Part shown: positions 17,948 to 27,668 of the stretch, one piece after another | How the letters are laid out: every line of letters starts with the position of its first letter | How positions within the stretch are numbered: the first letter of the stretch is position 1 | From: CAYUQT01 sp964446835 | GTDB taxonomy: Bacteria; Planctomycetota; Phycisphaerae; UBA1845; JAFGLZ01 | DNA length: 64,000 nucleotides | Reading direction: 5' to 3' | Assembly (NCBI GenBank): GCA_964446835.1 | Contig: CAYUQT010000021.1 | Coordinates: forward strand, 1 to 64,000 | Program-made: the position numbers and the translations under genes | The notes under the pieces: generated by a model | Told to the model about the DNA's origin: nothing | The model's database searches: none | The model's input: the letters and a program-made list of their open reading frames with translations, nothing else

Positions 17948-20236
17948 GTGCCGCGACGAGGCTTCCAACCTTACCTTCCTTCGATGGACCCCCACGAGCC
18001 GGTGATTACTCACCAACGTGTGGCACTGGTAGCGCCTCTGCCTCCGCTCGACAAGCTCTACAGCTACTCGGTTCCCACGGAAATAGCGTCCACCCTGAGG
18101 GCCGGACAGCGAGTCGAAGTGCCTATCGGGCGACGAGGCCGTATCGCTCCGGGCTTCTGTGTAGGATTCAGCGACCAGCCTTGGACCAGCACACTCAAAC
18201 CCCTCCTCAAGATTCTCGACAAGGAGTCGTTGCTCGATGAGTCGCTGATCGAATTGGGGTTGTGGATCAGCCGCTACTACTGTTGCCCGCCGGGACGATC
18301 ACTGGCGGCGTTGGTTCCCGAAGCCGTCCGACGCCAAAGCGGCTTTCGAAGAGTCCGCCGGGTGGCCCTCGCCAAGTCCCTCGCCGAGATCGAGGCCTCC
18401 GGTGAACGCACCGGCCCCCGCATGCGACGTCTGCTCGAATACCTGGCCAGCCGAAACGAACCGGCAGAGATCGCCCGCCTCAAGGCGGAACTCCAATGCG
18501 GCGAGGGCTCTATCAAGACCGCCCTGGGACACGGATGGGTCACGGTTGAAACCGTCAAGCTCGCGGTCGATGCGCCGGACTTCGATCAACCCGTCGAGGA
18601 GCCTGCCTTCACACTCAACGACGACCAGCAGCACGCGGTTGCCTCGGCATGCCACGTCGTGGACTCCGGCCAGTTCCGTGTCCTGCTGCTCTTCGGGGTG
18701 CCCGGAAGCGGCAAGACCGAGGTCTACATCAGGGCGATCCACCACGTGGTCGCTCGCGGTCGCCAGGCGATCCTGTTGGTACCGGAAATCGCCCTGACGA
18801 CCCAATTGGTCGGGCGCCTGGCACGACGATTCACCGACGTGGCCGTGATTCACAGCGGCCTGACTGACTCGCAGCGATCGCTGTTGTGGGCCGACATCGC
18901 TTCCGGCGGCAAACGGGTCATCATCGGAACACGCAGTGCAATCTTCGCACCCGCCCGACAACTCGGCCTGATCATCGTGGATGAAGAACAGGACGGCAGC
19001 TACAAGAACCTCCAATCCCCTCGCTTTCACAGCCGCGACGTTGCCATCGTCCGGGCACGACAAGCCTCCATCCCCGTCCTGCTGGGCTCGGCCACGCCGT
19101 CGCTTGAAACCTGGCATAATGCCGGCCGTCTCCCGCACTACGAAATCGTCCGCCTGCCCCGTCGTGTCTCGAATCTGCCCATGCCCCAAGTCCACGTAAT
19201 TGCCGCCCAGGGAGGCAGTCCCGGACGGACAGGACGCGTCGTCTTCAGCCCCGAGATGGAATCACAGATCCGCCACACACTCGATCAACACCGCCAGGCC
19301 GTCCTGCTGCTCAATCGCCGTGGCTACTCGAGCACCATCTTCTGTCCTCGCTGCGGCTGGACGGCGGTCTGCCCGAACTGCTCTGCCTCGCTGGTCTTCC
19401 ACAAGGCGGCCGGAGTCGCCCGCTGCCATCGCTGCTCGACCCGACAACCGATGCCGTCGGTGTGCCCCAACAACAGTTGCGGCGGCTCCCCCCTTCGATT
19501 CGGTATGGGCACCGAACGGGTCGAGGAGGAACTACGACGCAAATTCCCGCACGCCCGGGTCGCCCGAGCCGACAGCGATACCATGCTTCGCAATGAAGAT
19601 TACGAACAGCTCATCCGCCGCTTCGAGGCCGCCGAGTACGACATCCTGATCGGCACACAGATGATCGCCAAGGGGCTCGATTTTCCCCTCGTCTCATTCG
19701 TCGGCGTGCTCAACGCCGACGTATCCCTGAATATCCCGGATTTTCGCGCAGGAGAGAGAACCTTCCAACTCGTCATGCAGGTGGCTGGCCGTGCCGGCCG
19801 CGCGGAGGGGCAGGGACTCGTCTACGTTCAGACCGGCGCTCCGGAAATGGCTGCCATTCGCCTGGCCGTCCGGCAGGATTTCGAGGCCTTCGCTTCGGAG
19901 GAAATCGAGGTTCGGCGACAGCTTCAACTGCCGCCCCTCTGGCGTATGGCCCGAATCGTCCTGGCCGATCCTCGCGATTCCCATCTCAAGCAGGAGGCCG
20001 AACGCCTCGCCCATGAGATCCGCCAGACCGCTACAGGGATTTCCTCCTTTCGATGCGATGGGCCGACCCGCTGTGCAATCGAACGGGAGCGGAAGCTGCA
20101 CCGCTACGAACTGCTCCTCCGAGATCAGACCGCCGAGGGATTGGGCCGTGTCCTCGATCAGGTTCGGGGCAAGGTGTTCCAATCGATCCGTGTCAAACAG
20201 TTGATGGTGGACGTCGATCCGACGTCGCTGCTCTGA
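17948..20236 (+). CDS. priA: Primosomal protein N' (replication restart helicase PriA)
   Basis: This 762-residue protein is PriA, the 3'-to-5' helicase that reloads the replisome at stalled forks. It has the N-terminal DNA-binding domain (VALVAPLPPLDKLYSYSVP), Walker A GVPGSGKTE near residue 250, Walker B IIVDEEQDGSYK near 343, the zinc region with four Cys pairs from residue 466 (CPRCGWTAVCPNC, CHRCS, CPNNSC) and motifs V-VI (GTQMIAKGLDFPLVSFVGVL, QVAGRAGR). Two oddities: DEEQ replaces the usual DEEH, and the last Cys pair is C-x4-C instead of C-x2-C. The GTG start at 17948 follows GAGAGGAA; ATG 17984 is a shorter alternative. Confidence 0.96.
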   Translation: MPRRGFQPYLPSMDPHEPVITHQRVALVAPLPPLDKLYSYSVPTEIASTLRAGQRVEVPIGRRGRIAPGFCVGFSDQPWTSTLKPLLKILDKESLLDESLIELGLWISRYYCCPPGRSLAALVPEAVRRQSGFRRVRRVALAKSLAEIEASGERTGPRMRRLLEYLASRNEPAEIARLKAELQCGEGSIKTALGHGWVTVETVKLAVDAPDFDQPVEEPAFTLNDDQQHAVASACHVVDSGQFRVLLLFGVPGSGKTEVYIRAIHHVVARGRQAILLVPEIALTTQLVGRLARRFTDVAVIHSGLTDSQRSLLWADIASGGKRVIIGTRSAIFAPARQLGLIIVDEEQDGSYKNLQSPRFHSRDVAIVRARQASIPVLLGSATPSLETWHNAGRLPHYEIVRLPRRVSNLPMPQVHVIAAQGGSPGRTGRVVFSPEMESQIRHTLDQHRQAVLLLNRRGYSSTIFCPRCGWTAVCPNCSASLVFHKAAGVARCHRCSTRQPMPSVCPNNSCGGSPLRFGMGTERVEEELRRKFPHARVARADSDTMLRNEDYEQLIRRFEAAEYDILIGTQMIAKGLDFPLVSFVGVLNADVSLNIPDFRAGERTFQLVMQVAGRAGRAEGQGLVYVQTGAPEMAAIRLAVRQDFEAFASEEIEVRRQLQLPPLWRMARIVLADPRDSHLKQEAERLAHEIRQTATGISSFRCDGPTRCAIERERKLHRYELLLRDQTAEGLGRVLDQVRGKVFQSIRVKQLMVDVDPTSLL

Positions 20237-20291
20237 ACCGCAGATTCGTCGGCCGCTCGACATTCTCCGCGAACTCTGAGAATATGCCCGC

Positions 20292-20780
20292 ATGAAGCCG
20301 ATCGCCACCTATACGGAACGTCTTCTCGAAGTCCGCCGAGACTTCTCCCTCTACGACGATCGCATGGTCGTAGAAGCTCGCTGGCTGATTCGGGGACGGT
20401 TCCAGACCGTCGTCAAACTGGACTCCCTCAAGGCCGATACCCGCGTCATCATCGTTCGCTATCGCCTGTATCGCTACGCCGGCTGGATTCTGGCGATCGG
20501 GCTGATGATCCTGGCCATGGCCTTCTATAACGCCCAGGGGGGCGCGATGAGCCTCATAGGCCGGATCGCCCTCGGGGTCGCCATGATCGGGGCGGTCTCC
20601 CTGGCCTTCACCTACCCGCATCGCCGCATCCACTTCGTCCGGTTCGACGCCATATCAGGGACCGGCGGCCTCGACATCGGCGCAGCCGGCAGCAACGCCA
20701 GGGTATTCGAGACCTTCGTCGATCGTGTGACACGCCAGATCCGCAAGCAGAACCGCCTGAACCCGCGCGACGACGCATAG
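20292..20780 (+). CDS. Small two-helix membrane protein of unknown function
   Basis: This 162-residue protein has a short beta-rich N-terminal part, two membrane helices (YAGWILAIGLMILAMAFY and GRIALGVAMIGAVSLAFTY) and a cytoplasmic tail ending in basic residues. The arrangement, with FQTVVKLDSL before the helices and HFVRFDAISGTG after, resembles PH-like bacterial membrane proteins, but the match is too weak to name. It follows priA by 55 bases. Confidence 0.7.
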   Translation: MKPIATYTERLLEVRRDFSLYDDRMVVEARWLIRGRFQTVVKLDSLKADTRVIIVRYRLYRYAGWILAIGLMILAMAFYNAQGGAMSLIGRIALGVAMIGAVSLAFTYPHRRIHFVRFDAISGTGGLDIGAAGSNARVFETFVDRVTRQIRKQNRLNPRDDA

Positions 20781-20830
20781 TGCCGTCGCAGACGACGTGC
20801 CGGCCCCACAACACGAAGCCGAAAGCTACG

Positions 20831-20874
20831 AAAAACGGGCCGCCTGGAGCAACTGACTCCCCAGGCGACCCGTT
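20831..20874 (-). terminator. Intrinsic terminator, bidirectional form
   Basis: A long stem (AACGGGTCGCCTGG with CCAGGCGGCCCGTT on the minus strand, one mismatch) ends in five U on the minus strand and three on the plus strand. It lies between the convergent two-helix protein gene and the PEP-CTERM protein gene, and mainly serves the latter. Confidence 0.85.
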
Positions 20875-20915
20875 TGCATACTGCCGAATCAGGCGTCCGG
20901 CCCTCCTCCAGAGGG

Positions 20916-22562
20916 TCAGCGCGACCGACGTCGGACCAGGAAGAGGCCCGCGACCGCCAGCAAGCTCATCGTCGCCGGTTCCGGAACATACGTGCCCGTG
21001 AAGAAGATGTGATCGAAGTCGACCACCTCATCTCCCGTGCTCGAGTTCGTGTGAGCCGAGATCTTCAACGTGGCCTGTGTCCAACCGTCCGGAATAGCCA
21101 CCTCGTAGTGAAGGTAACTGTCCTTGGTCAACGAGGTGAGGGCGGATCCGACGACGTCGGCCAGATAGATCGTGTCCACGCCATTGGTCAGAACGGCCCG
21201 GAAATAGTCGTCGGCCTCGTAGCTGGTATTACGCAGAAGGATATCGATGCTCGCCTTGACCCCGTCGTACCACGCCAAATCAACGGTTTCGAAGGTCGTC
21301 TCGGCCTCATAGCCACGAATACGGAATCGCCGCGGCGAAGAGGTCGAGTCATAGCTGCCCAGCGAGTAGCTACTCCCGAACGGTCCACCAATGGTCCGGG
21401 TCGAGAAGCCCAGTTCCGTCTCTCCTAAGCCCGGCGTCCAGTTGGTCACGCCGATAGTCGTCTCGTTGAAAGCGCTATAGGCGATCACCTCGGACGCCAC
21501 CGGGGCCGTGCCGTTCTCGTCCAGATCCTGATTCATGTTCATCAGCGAGCCCGTGATGGCCGGCAGATCGAGCAAGTCCAGCGCCAGGTTGGCACCCTCG
21601 CTGTTCCGAATGGGTTGGTCGGCATTGTACGCCGTAGAATTCGAATAACCGGGGCGGCCGCTGCCCGGGTCGGTCCGCACGGTGCTGTTCATCGCGTAGA
21701 GATCGCGGTTCGCGGTGGCGCAGTCTGGGCTCCAGAGGTAGAACGGAATCGTGTAGTTCAGATAGGCCGTGTTCACCGAGTGGTCATTGCCCTGGCCGCC
21801 GTGATCCGCCGTCAGGATGATCGAGGTCTTGTTGCGGAGCGTCGCATTGTTCTGGATCATGCCAAAAATCTGGCCCACGTAGCCGTCCACCGCCTTGACG
21901 GCATTATTGTAGGCCGTGCTGCCCCACGAACCGGCCCCATCCGGGTCGACCATGTGAATCAGGCTGTAGTTCAGCGGATTGCTGTTCATCGTGGAGATGA
22001 AGCTGCTGACGACGCTGGCCGTGCTGGCGTTGTACACGTAGGTGTCGATCTTGTCTGTTCCATTGTCCACGCCAGTCGTATCCGCGGCCCCGTTCGCTGC
22101 ATTGTAGGACGTATCAATCAAAGATAGCTTGGTCTTCGTCGTGAACAACCCGGTCCGAAGCCCGTTGTCGTGCGCCACATCAAACACGCTCTCCGCATAG
22201 AAGGGCGCGGGCTTGTTGTTGTGAATCGTCTGACCGGCGTTCGGATCGGTGTTGCCCGTCCAGCCGTGCCCCGTTTCTGTCGTTCCCTGTACTCGGCGGC
22301 CGGTAACGATGCTCACGTGGTTGGGCAGCGTAACACTGTAGTTGGGATCGCATCTCGCATTGTTCGTCCACACGCCATCATGCTGCAACCGCTTGAAGTT
22401 CGGCAATTGGTTGCCGCTGATCAGCGACTGCAGGTATGCCGAACCCAGCCCGTCGACGCTGATCTCAATGACGTAATCCGTCACGTCGGCACGTGAAACG
22501 GCAGGTGCAAACACTCCCAATACGACGGCCAATAGCGCAATTACGGCTAGAATCTTCCCCAT
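20916..22562 (-). CDS. PEP-CTERM type I phosphodiesterase/phosphatase-superfamily protein
   Basis: This 548-residue exported protein has a signal peptide (ILAVIALLAVVLGVFAPA), an alkaline-phosphatase-fold domain of the type I phosphodiesterase/nucleotide pyrophosphatase kind (ISVDGLGSAYL, the nucleophile-like Thr in NYSVTLPNH, ILTADHGGQGND, HMVDPDGAG), a beta-sandwich at about residues 380-520, and a C-terminal PEP-CTERM anchor (VPEPATMSLLAVAGLFLV then RRRSR). PEP-CTERM proteins are sorted by exosortase; none is encoded in the window. The start at 22562 follows GGGAGG. Transcription probably ends at the terminator at 20831-20874. Confidence 0.9.
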   Translation of the reverse strand: MGKILAVIALLAVVLGVFAPAVSRADVTDYVIEISVDGLGSAYLQSLISGNQLPNFKRLQHDGVWTNNARCDPNYSVTLPNHVSIVTGRRVQGTTETGHGWTGNTDPNAGQTIHNNKPAPFYAESVFDVAHDNGLRTGLFTTKTKLSLIDTSYNAANGAADTTGVDNGTDKIDTYVYNASTASVVSSFISTMNSNPLNYSLIHMVDPDGAGSWGSTAYNNAVKAVDGYVGQIFGMIQNNATLRNKTSIILTADHGGQGNDHSVNTAYLNYTIPFYLWSPDCATANRDLYAMNSTVRTDPGSGRPGYSNSTAYNADQPIRNSEGANLALDLLDLPAITGSLMNMNQDLDENGTAPVASEVIAYSAFNETTIGVTNWTPGLGETELGFSTRTIGGPFGSSYSLGSYDSTSSPRRFRIRGYEAETTFETVDLAWYDGVKASIDILLRNTSYEADDYFRAVLTNGVDTIYLADVVGSALTSLTKDSYLHYEVAIPDGWTQATLKISAHTNSSTGDEVVDFDHIFFTGTYVPEPATMSLLAVAGLFLVRRRSR

Positions 22563-23008
22563 AACAAAACCTCCCTCTCGTCTGTAGTAAAGTGTTGGCA
22601 AATAAGCAGGACGCACTGGAAACTGGCAGGAACTTCAGACTACAGCGCAAGGCAGAACACCCGCCTCCTGTTCCCTCGCGACCTCCCATGCCCCTCAAAC
22701 AACTGCCCCTCAACTCCTCGTATCATCGTGGGGAGCGGCGAGAAAGTCAACTGTCTCAGGTCGTTTCCCCCAGTGTGAACCCGCTCCCGATCGATCGTAA
22801 CACACCGACCGGACCTCCAAACCCGCAGAGTCCATCAGCCGACCCGGCCTGGCCTCCGCGGCCCCACCCACATCGCGAACCCCGCCAGGCCCGCGGCCTT
22901 TGACTCACGCCGTTCTGTGGCGCATGATGGCACATGCAGGCGGGCAACGAAGAGGTCGCGTCCGCCGACAGTTCGATGTCCCAACCCATTCACCAAGGGA
23001 GTCGTCGC
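22563..23008. other. Divergent intergenic region
   Basis: These 446 bases separate the PEP-CTERM protein gene from the FucI-like gene. I see no gene, repeat or clear promoter in them. Confidence 0.5.
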
Positions 23009-24448
23009 ATGTCTCAACCACTCACTCGACGCGAGTTTCTGGAAACCACGGCATTGGCCGGAGGAATGCTCATGACCGGAGGGCTCGCGATACGCCCGCT
23101 CCAGGCCGCCGAAGACGCCGGCTGGCCCAAGATGCCGCCCGTCAGAATCCACGTCGTATACGTGGGGCTGGGCGGAGCCTGGCCCAAGCCGGAATTCGAT
23201 GCACCGGCCGAGGTGTCGAAGTTCGCAAAGTACCTCGATGGTCTCAAGCAGCGCATGGGCGACGTCGAGTTCCTTGGCGGCGAACTGATCCCCAACACCG
23301 ACAAGGACGCGACTCAACTGCTGCCCAAGCTGGCCGGAGCCGATGCCCTCCTGATCTTCCACCTGGCCTTCGGCAGCGGTACACCGCTGCTCAAACTCGT
23401 CGATTCGGGCCTGCCAACCGGTATCTTCTCGCAGCCCTTCAGCGGGCACGACTGGATGTACGTGCCCCAATGGCAAAAGGCCGGCAAGAAGGTCATCATC
23501 GCAGCCTCTCGCGACACGGCGGATATCGACCGCCTCGTGGCGCTCCTCCGCGTGCCGGCCCGCATGCGGCAATCGCGCGTGCTGGTCATCGGAAGGCCCA
23601 CCGGCACCGAACCGGTGCGTTCGGCTGAGAAGATCAAGGCCAAGCTCGGCACCGAGTCGGTCGTGATCAGCAAAGAGCAACAACTGGAGGCTTACCGCGC
23701 CATCGATTCCAGAACCGCCGAGGCCGAAGCCGAAGCCTACTGGCTCAAGGCGGCCAGGAAGATCGTCGAGCCCTCGCGAGAGGAGATCATCAACTCGGCC
23801 AGGCTCTATCTGGCCATCAAGAAGATGATGATCGAGAATCGCGCTCAGGCGGTCACAAGCACGCTGTGCATGGGCAATCCGGTGAATGCATGCCTGGCAT
23901 TCAGCAAGCTCAACGATCTGGGGCTGGTGGGTGCGTGTGAAGGCGACATGGATTCGACGCTGACCATGCTCCTGTTCGGCTACGCATTCGCCAAACCGGG
24001 ATTCATCACCGATCCGTTGTTCGACCTGTCTCGCAATGCGGTCATCCACGCCCACTGTGTGGCGGCCTCGAAGATGGACGGCCCCGCCGGTTCGCGCCAT
24101 CCGTTCACGATCCGAACCCATCGAGACGACAACGCCGGCGCCGCCGTCGAGGTCGAACTTCGAGTCGGCCAGGAAATCACCTGCGCCAAACTGGTCAACC
24201 TCGACACCATGCTGCTCTCGGCGCAGAAGATCATCGAGATCCCCGACTTCGACGATCGGGGCTGCCGCACCCAATGTACCGCCCAGGTTGCCGACGCACG
24301 GAAGATGCTGGCCAACTGGGGCAGCGGCGTGATCGAAAAGACCGACATGATGACGCTCCTGCATCGAGTCGTCTTCTACGGCAATCATGTGACTAATGTG
24401 GAGGACCTCGCACAGCTTCTCGGCGTTCGGGTGATCATGGAGGGATGA
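23009..24448 (+). CDS. Tat-exported L-fucose/arabinose isomerase-like protein
   Basis: This 479-residue protein begins with a twin-arginine signal (LTRREFLETTALAGGML) followed by a domain resembling L-fucose isomerase. The fold is suggested by VEFLGGELI and LLIFHLAFGSG in the first half and by AVTSTLCMGNPVNACLAFS, GLVGACEGDMDSTLTMLLFG and HCVAASKMDGP in the second, where Glu, Asp and His could bind a metal. Classical fucose isomerases are cytoplasmic, so export is unusual and suggests a different substrate or a binding role. The start at 23009 follows AAGGGAG. Confidence 0.8.
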   Translation: MSQPLTRREFLETTALAGGMLMTGGLAIRPLQAAEDAGWPKMPPVRIHVVYVGLGGAWPKPEFDAPAEVSKFAKYLDGLKQRMGDVEFLGGELIPNTDKDATQLLPKLAGADALLIFHLAFGSGTPLLKLVDSGLPTGIFSQPFSGHDWMYVPQWQKAGKKVIIAASRDTADIDRLVALLRVPARMRQSRVLVIGRPTGTEPVRSAEKIKAKLGTESVVISKEQQLEAYRAIDSRTAEAEAEAYWLKAARKIVEPSREEIINSARLYLAIKKMMIENRAQAVTSTLCMGNPVNACLAFSKLNDLGLVGACEGDMDSTLTMLLFGYAFAKPGFITDPLFDLSRNAVIHAHCVAASKMDGPAGSRHPFTIRTHRDDNAGAAVEVELRVGQEITCAKLVNLDTMLLSAQKIIEIPDFDDRGCRTQCTAQVADARKMLANWGSGVIEKTDMMTLLHRVVFYGNHVTNVEDLAQLLGVRVIMEG

Positions 24449-24535
24449 GTCCTCTCGTGTGACGCATCGCTCCCGCATGAGATGGGTCGTTCAGAGCAAA
24501 CATGAGGAGCAGGCTCCGCTCGGCAGGCACCATCG

Positions 24536-24925
24536 ATGATCGTATGCCAGGACACAACCGACGGAATCGCCGAGGCGATGCTACAGGGGTTCTTCGAAGG
24601 CTGGACCAGGCCCCATGATCCCAAGGCCCACCTCCGAATCCTGCAGAACAGCGATTTCATCGTCCTTGCCGTCGACACGGCCGATCGACGGGTTGTCGGC
24701 TTCGTCACGGCGATTACGGATCGCGTCCAGTCAGCGTTTGTCCCGCTCCTTGAGGTCCTTCCGGCTTATCGCAAACAAGGCATCGGCACACAGCTCATGC
24801 ACCGCATGCTGGACAAACTCAAAGGCATTCCCGCAATCGACATCATGTGCGACCCGGACGTACAACCTTTCTACCAGAGACTGGGGATGCGGCCGTCCGT
24901 GGGGGTGATGCTGAGGAACTACTGA
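24536..24925 (+). CDS. GNAT-family N-acetyltransferase
   Basis: This 129-residue protein is a compact GNAT acetyltransferase. The acetyl-CoA loop (motif A) reads VLPAYRKQGIGTQLMHRML, preceded by a beta strand (FIVLAVDTADRRVVGFV) and followed by VQPFYQRLGM, which fits motif B. The acceptor is unknown. The ribosome binding site is weak. It lies 88 bases after the FucI-like gene and 57 before the next unknown. Confidence 0.85.
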   Translation: MIVCQDTTDGIAEAMLQGFFEGWTRPHDPKAHLRILQNSDFIVLAVDTADRRVVGFVTAITDRVQSAFVPLLEVLPAYRKQGIGTQLMHRMLDKLKGIPAIDIMCDPDVQPFYQRLGMRPSVGVMLRNY

Positions 24926-24982
24926 CATCAAACGAGTGCGACGCCGTTCGCCACCACACGTCGCACCGCAGAAGGAGGTCCT

Positions 24983-25888
24983 GTGGGAAGACCATCGTGG
25001 AACTGCGTGCTTGAACTGGGTACCGATCGCTCGCCCCTCAAAGGCAGCCCGGCGGCCCTGTGCGACGCCATCCGTCGCGGGGCGGACCTGCGAATCTACA
25101 CAGAGTTTCGCCACAACGAACACATTGACGTCACCTCCGACAATCCGGAACTCATTCGCGAATCTGCGGACTTTCGCACGACCTATCTGATCGACGGCCG
25201 TTGGGCGGCCGGCGTCATGACCCTGCGCCAGCCCATCAGCCTGCCCGACGGATTCGGGCCACGGCCCTCCATGTCGTTCTTCCTCTACAACCAGAACGGC
25301 CAGCAGGCCATCGCCCGCCCCTATCTCGACGGTCTGCCGGCAACCGGCTCCCCAGGCCCGTCTCCTCTCGATGATCACAGCGATATGCCCAAGTATCACC
25401 AACACGACGGCTGGGACGCCGGCACCAATGCCCCCAGCAGCAATTTCATCTACGACTTTGATGTCTATCGCTACTGCGTCCGAGACGATTGGCAGGAAGT
25501 CCTCGCCCATCATCCCGACGGCTCCGTCATCGGCGGATCGCTCGACGCACTGGTCGAGGCATTCACGCAGGGCTCTGAAGTGAAGGTCGCCATTCGCGGA
25601 CTGTGCAGCGATCTGGCCGACGATCCGTCACAGACCGCAGATCACGAGGTCTTCACCCAGACCGGATCCTGCTACTACTACACCGAGCGAAGACTCTTCA
25701 CGGCCGCCGCCCACCCGCTGGTCCGTGTCCGGCCGGCGATCCCGCTCCGTTACGCCAGCAGAAGCTGGGATTTCGGCTGGCTCATGCCACGCACCGACGG
25801 CCACGTGGCACACCTGCGGGTCGATCCCTATACACTCCAATTTCATCGGAGAGAGGGCCGCTATGCCCTGCGGTGGTTCGTCAGGTGA
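24983..25888 (+). CDS. Conserved-looking protein of unknown function
   Basis: I do not recognise this 301-residue protein. It has no signal peptide or membrane segment and is probably cytoplasmic. It starts at GTG after a strong ribosome binding site (AGGAGG). Sequence features are an N-terminal Trp/Cys pair (SWNCVLELGTDRSP), FRTTYLIDGRWAAGVMTLR, several Tyr/Asp-rich stretches (SNFIYDFDVYRYC, CYYYTERRLF) and a C-terminal GRYALRWF. Its neighbours are two acetyltransferases and a beta-propeller glycosidase-like protein. Confidence 0.7.
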   Translation: MGRPSWNCVLELGTDRSPLKGSPAALCDAIRRGADLRIYTEFRHNEHIDVTSDNPELIRESADFRTTYLIDGRWAAGVMTLRQPISLPDGFGPRPSMSFFLYNQNGQQAIARPYLDGLPATGSPGPSPLDDHSDMPKYHQHDGWDAGTNAPSSNFIYDFDVYRYCVRDDWQEVLAHHPDGSVIGGSLDALVEAFTQGSEVKVAIRGLCSDLADDPSQTADHEVFTQTGSCYYYTERRLFTAAAHPLVRVRPAIPLRYASRSWDFGWLMPRTDGHVAHLRVDPYTLQFHRREGRYALRWFVR

Positions 25889-25987
25889 AACAGAACGGAC
25901 ACAGAGCCCTGGCGGGACACCAGGATGTTGCGACGCCGCCCCGCAGGCTGGATGATGTCAAGATACTTAGAATGGAGGAAGCCCCGC

Positions 25988-27598
25988 ATGCACCGTCGAT
26001 GTCTGCTACCCCTCTGCATGAGCAGTACCCTGTTCGCGCAGGCACCTTCAACGTCGGAGCCCCTCCGGCTCATCCCGGGCCAGAAGCAGCTCTTCCTGGA
26101 TGACATGGCGGTCCAGGAGGTCCAGAACCTGCGCCGAACCATGCACCAACCGGTCAAACGAGGCGCCGTGATCCGACCCGACCTGGCATGCGACGGCACG
26201 CTCGTTCAGATTCGATCCGCCCCCGTGTGGGTACCGGACGAGCAGGTCTACAAGATCATCTACACCGCCTATACCATGGACGATTATAGCCAGATCGGCC
26301 CCGCCCTGGCCATTTCCAAAGACGGTCTCCACTGGGAAAAGCCTCTCCTGGCCAAGATGAGGGTCCGCGGAACTCGACAGAACAACCGCATCGTTCTCGA
26401 TCCCAGCCTCCGCTGGCCGCAAAACTACTTCGAGGGCATCGTATACGATCCCGACGATCCCGATCCGTCCCGCCGCTACAAGGGACTCGTCGGTGCCGAA
26501 TGGCGGCTTCCCCTGGTCAGCCCTGACGGCGTTCACTGGAGAAAAGTCAACACCACCTCCATGCCCTCCGGCGATGAGTCCACCCTGGTCTACGATCGCC
26601 AGCAACGCCGTTTCCTGGCCTTTCTGAAGAGCTGGAATACCTACGGGCGAGCCTCCTCCATCGCCATCAGCACGGACTTCGTCCATTGGTCGACCCCGAG
26701 ATTCATTTTCGGGGCCGATGCCGAAGACCAACGGCTCGCTCCCGACGTCATCCGCCGATATATCGCGGACCCCGGTTTGGCCAAGCCGCTCTTCGTGGAC
26801 CCCGATCCGGCCACCGGCTGGAAGCCCCCAAAAGGCAGCCAGCCGACATGGCGAGCCGAATGCTACAACCTCGGCGTCTTCCCGTATGAGGGCCTGTACA
26901 TCGGTATGCCCATGATGTACTACCCCACCGGCACGTGTCTGCCCGCCAGGAATAACACCGACGGCTTCCACCTCATCCAACTGGCCGTCACTCGCGATCT
27001 GGTCCACTGGACGCGGTTGGGTGATCGCCAGGCCTTCATCGGACCGTCTCGTATCGATCATGGGCGAGTGGGTGTCTACGATCGCATCGAACTGTGTGTA
27101 ACCAACCGGCCCATCGAACGGGGCGACGAACTCTGGTTCTACTACGGCGGACTGAAATGGCGGGACCCGGTGTACGAACTGAATCGGGACGGCACGCCGC
27201 GCGATCCCAAGACCCTCAGTGAAGAGGAACTGGCCGATCTCAAGGACGGCTGGGGCGCGGTGTGTCTGGCCGTTCTCCGCCGCGATGGTTTCATTTCGCT
27301 GGATGCCGACGATGCAGGCGGACGGCTCATCACCAAACCGCTGCGCGTCGAGGGCACGTGCCTGTTCGTCAATCTGGACGCCCCGAATGGAGAGGCCCGA
27401 ATCGAGGTCCTCGACGGACAGAGCCGCCCCATTCCCGGCTACTCCGGAGACCGCTCCGCCCGCGTGAAAGGCGATGCCGTTCGTCTGCCGGTGACGTGGG
27501 GCGATGCGACCGGACTGGAGAGACTGTCGGGCAAGACTGTCCGGCTCCGCATCCAGCTCAAACGTGCGAAGCTCTACGCGTTCTGGACCGATCGGTGA
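25988..27598 (+). CDS. Secreted five-bladed propeller glycosidase-like protein
   Basis: This 536-residue protein has a short signal peptide (RRCLLPLCMSSTLFAQA) and a five-bladed beta-propeller like GH32/GH43/GH68 enzymes: LFLDDMAVQEV, KDGLHWEKP, SPDGVHWRKV, STDFVHWSTP and TRDLVHWTRL mark successive blades. It ends in a small beta-sandwich (GEARIEVLDGQSRPIPGYS). The same propeller plus end domain occurs in the gene at 59364-61304, so the two are paralogues. Sugar specificity is not visible. The start at 25988 follows GGAGGAAG; the longer reading adds only unlikely leader sequence. Confidence 0.85.
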   Translation: MHRRCLLPLCMSSTLFAQAPSTSEPLRLIPGQKQLFLDDMAVQEVQNLRRTMHQPVKRGAVIRPDLACDGTLVQIRSAPVWVPDEQVYKIIYTAYTMDDYSQIGPALAISKDGLHWEKPLLAKMRVRGTRQNNRIVLDPSLRWPQNYFEGIVYDPDDPDPSRRYKGLVGAEWRLPLVSPDGVHWRKVNTTSMPSGDESTLVYDRQQRRFLAFLKSWNTYGRASSIAISTDFVHWSTPRFIFGADAEDQRLAPDVIRRYIADPGLAKPLFVDPDPATGWKPPKGSQPTWRAECYNLGVFPYEGLYIGMPMMYYPTGTCLPARNNTDGFHLIQLAVTRDLVHWTRLGDRQAFIGPSRIDHGRVGVYDRIELCVTNRPIERGDELWFYYGGLKWRDPVYELNRDGTPRDPKTLSEEELADLKDGWGAVCLAVLRRDGFISLDADDAGGRLITKPLRVEGTCLFVNLDAPNGEARIEVLDGQSRPIPGYSGDRSARVKGDAVRLPVTWGDATGLERLSGKTVRLRIQLKRAKLYAFWTDR

Positions 27599-27668
27599 TC
27601 GAGCCCGGCGATTGCCATTCGCCGCATGCGAACCACAGGCCCACGGCACGAAGCCCGAAGGACAACAC

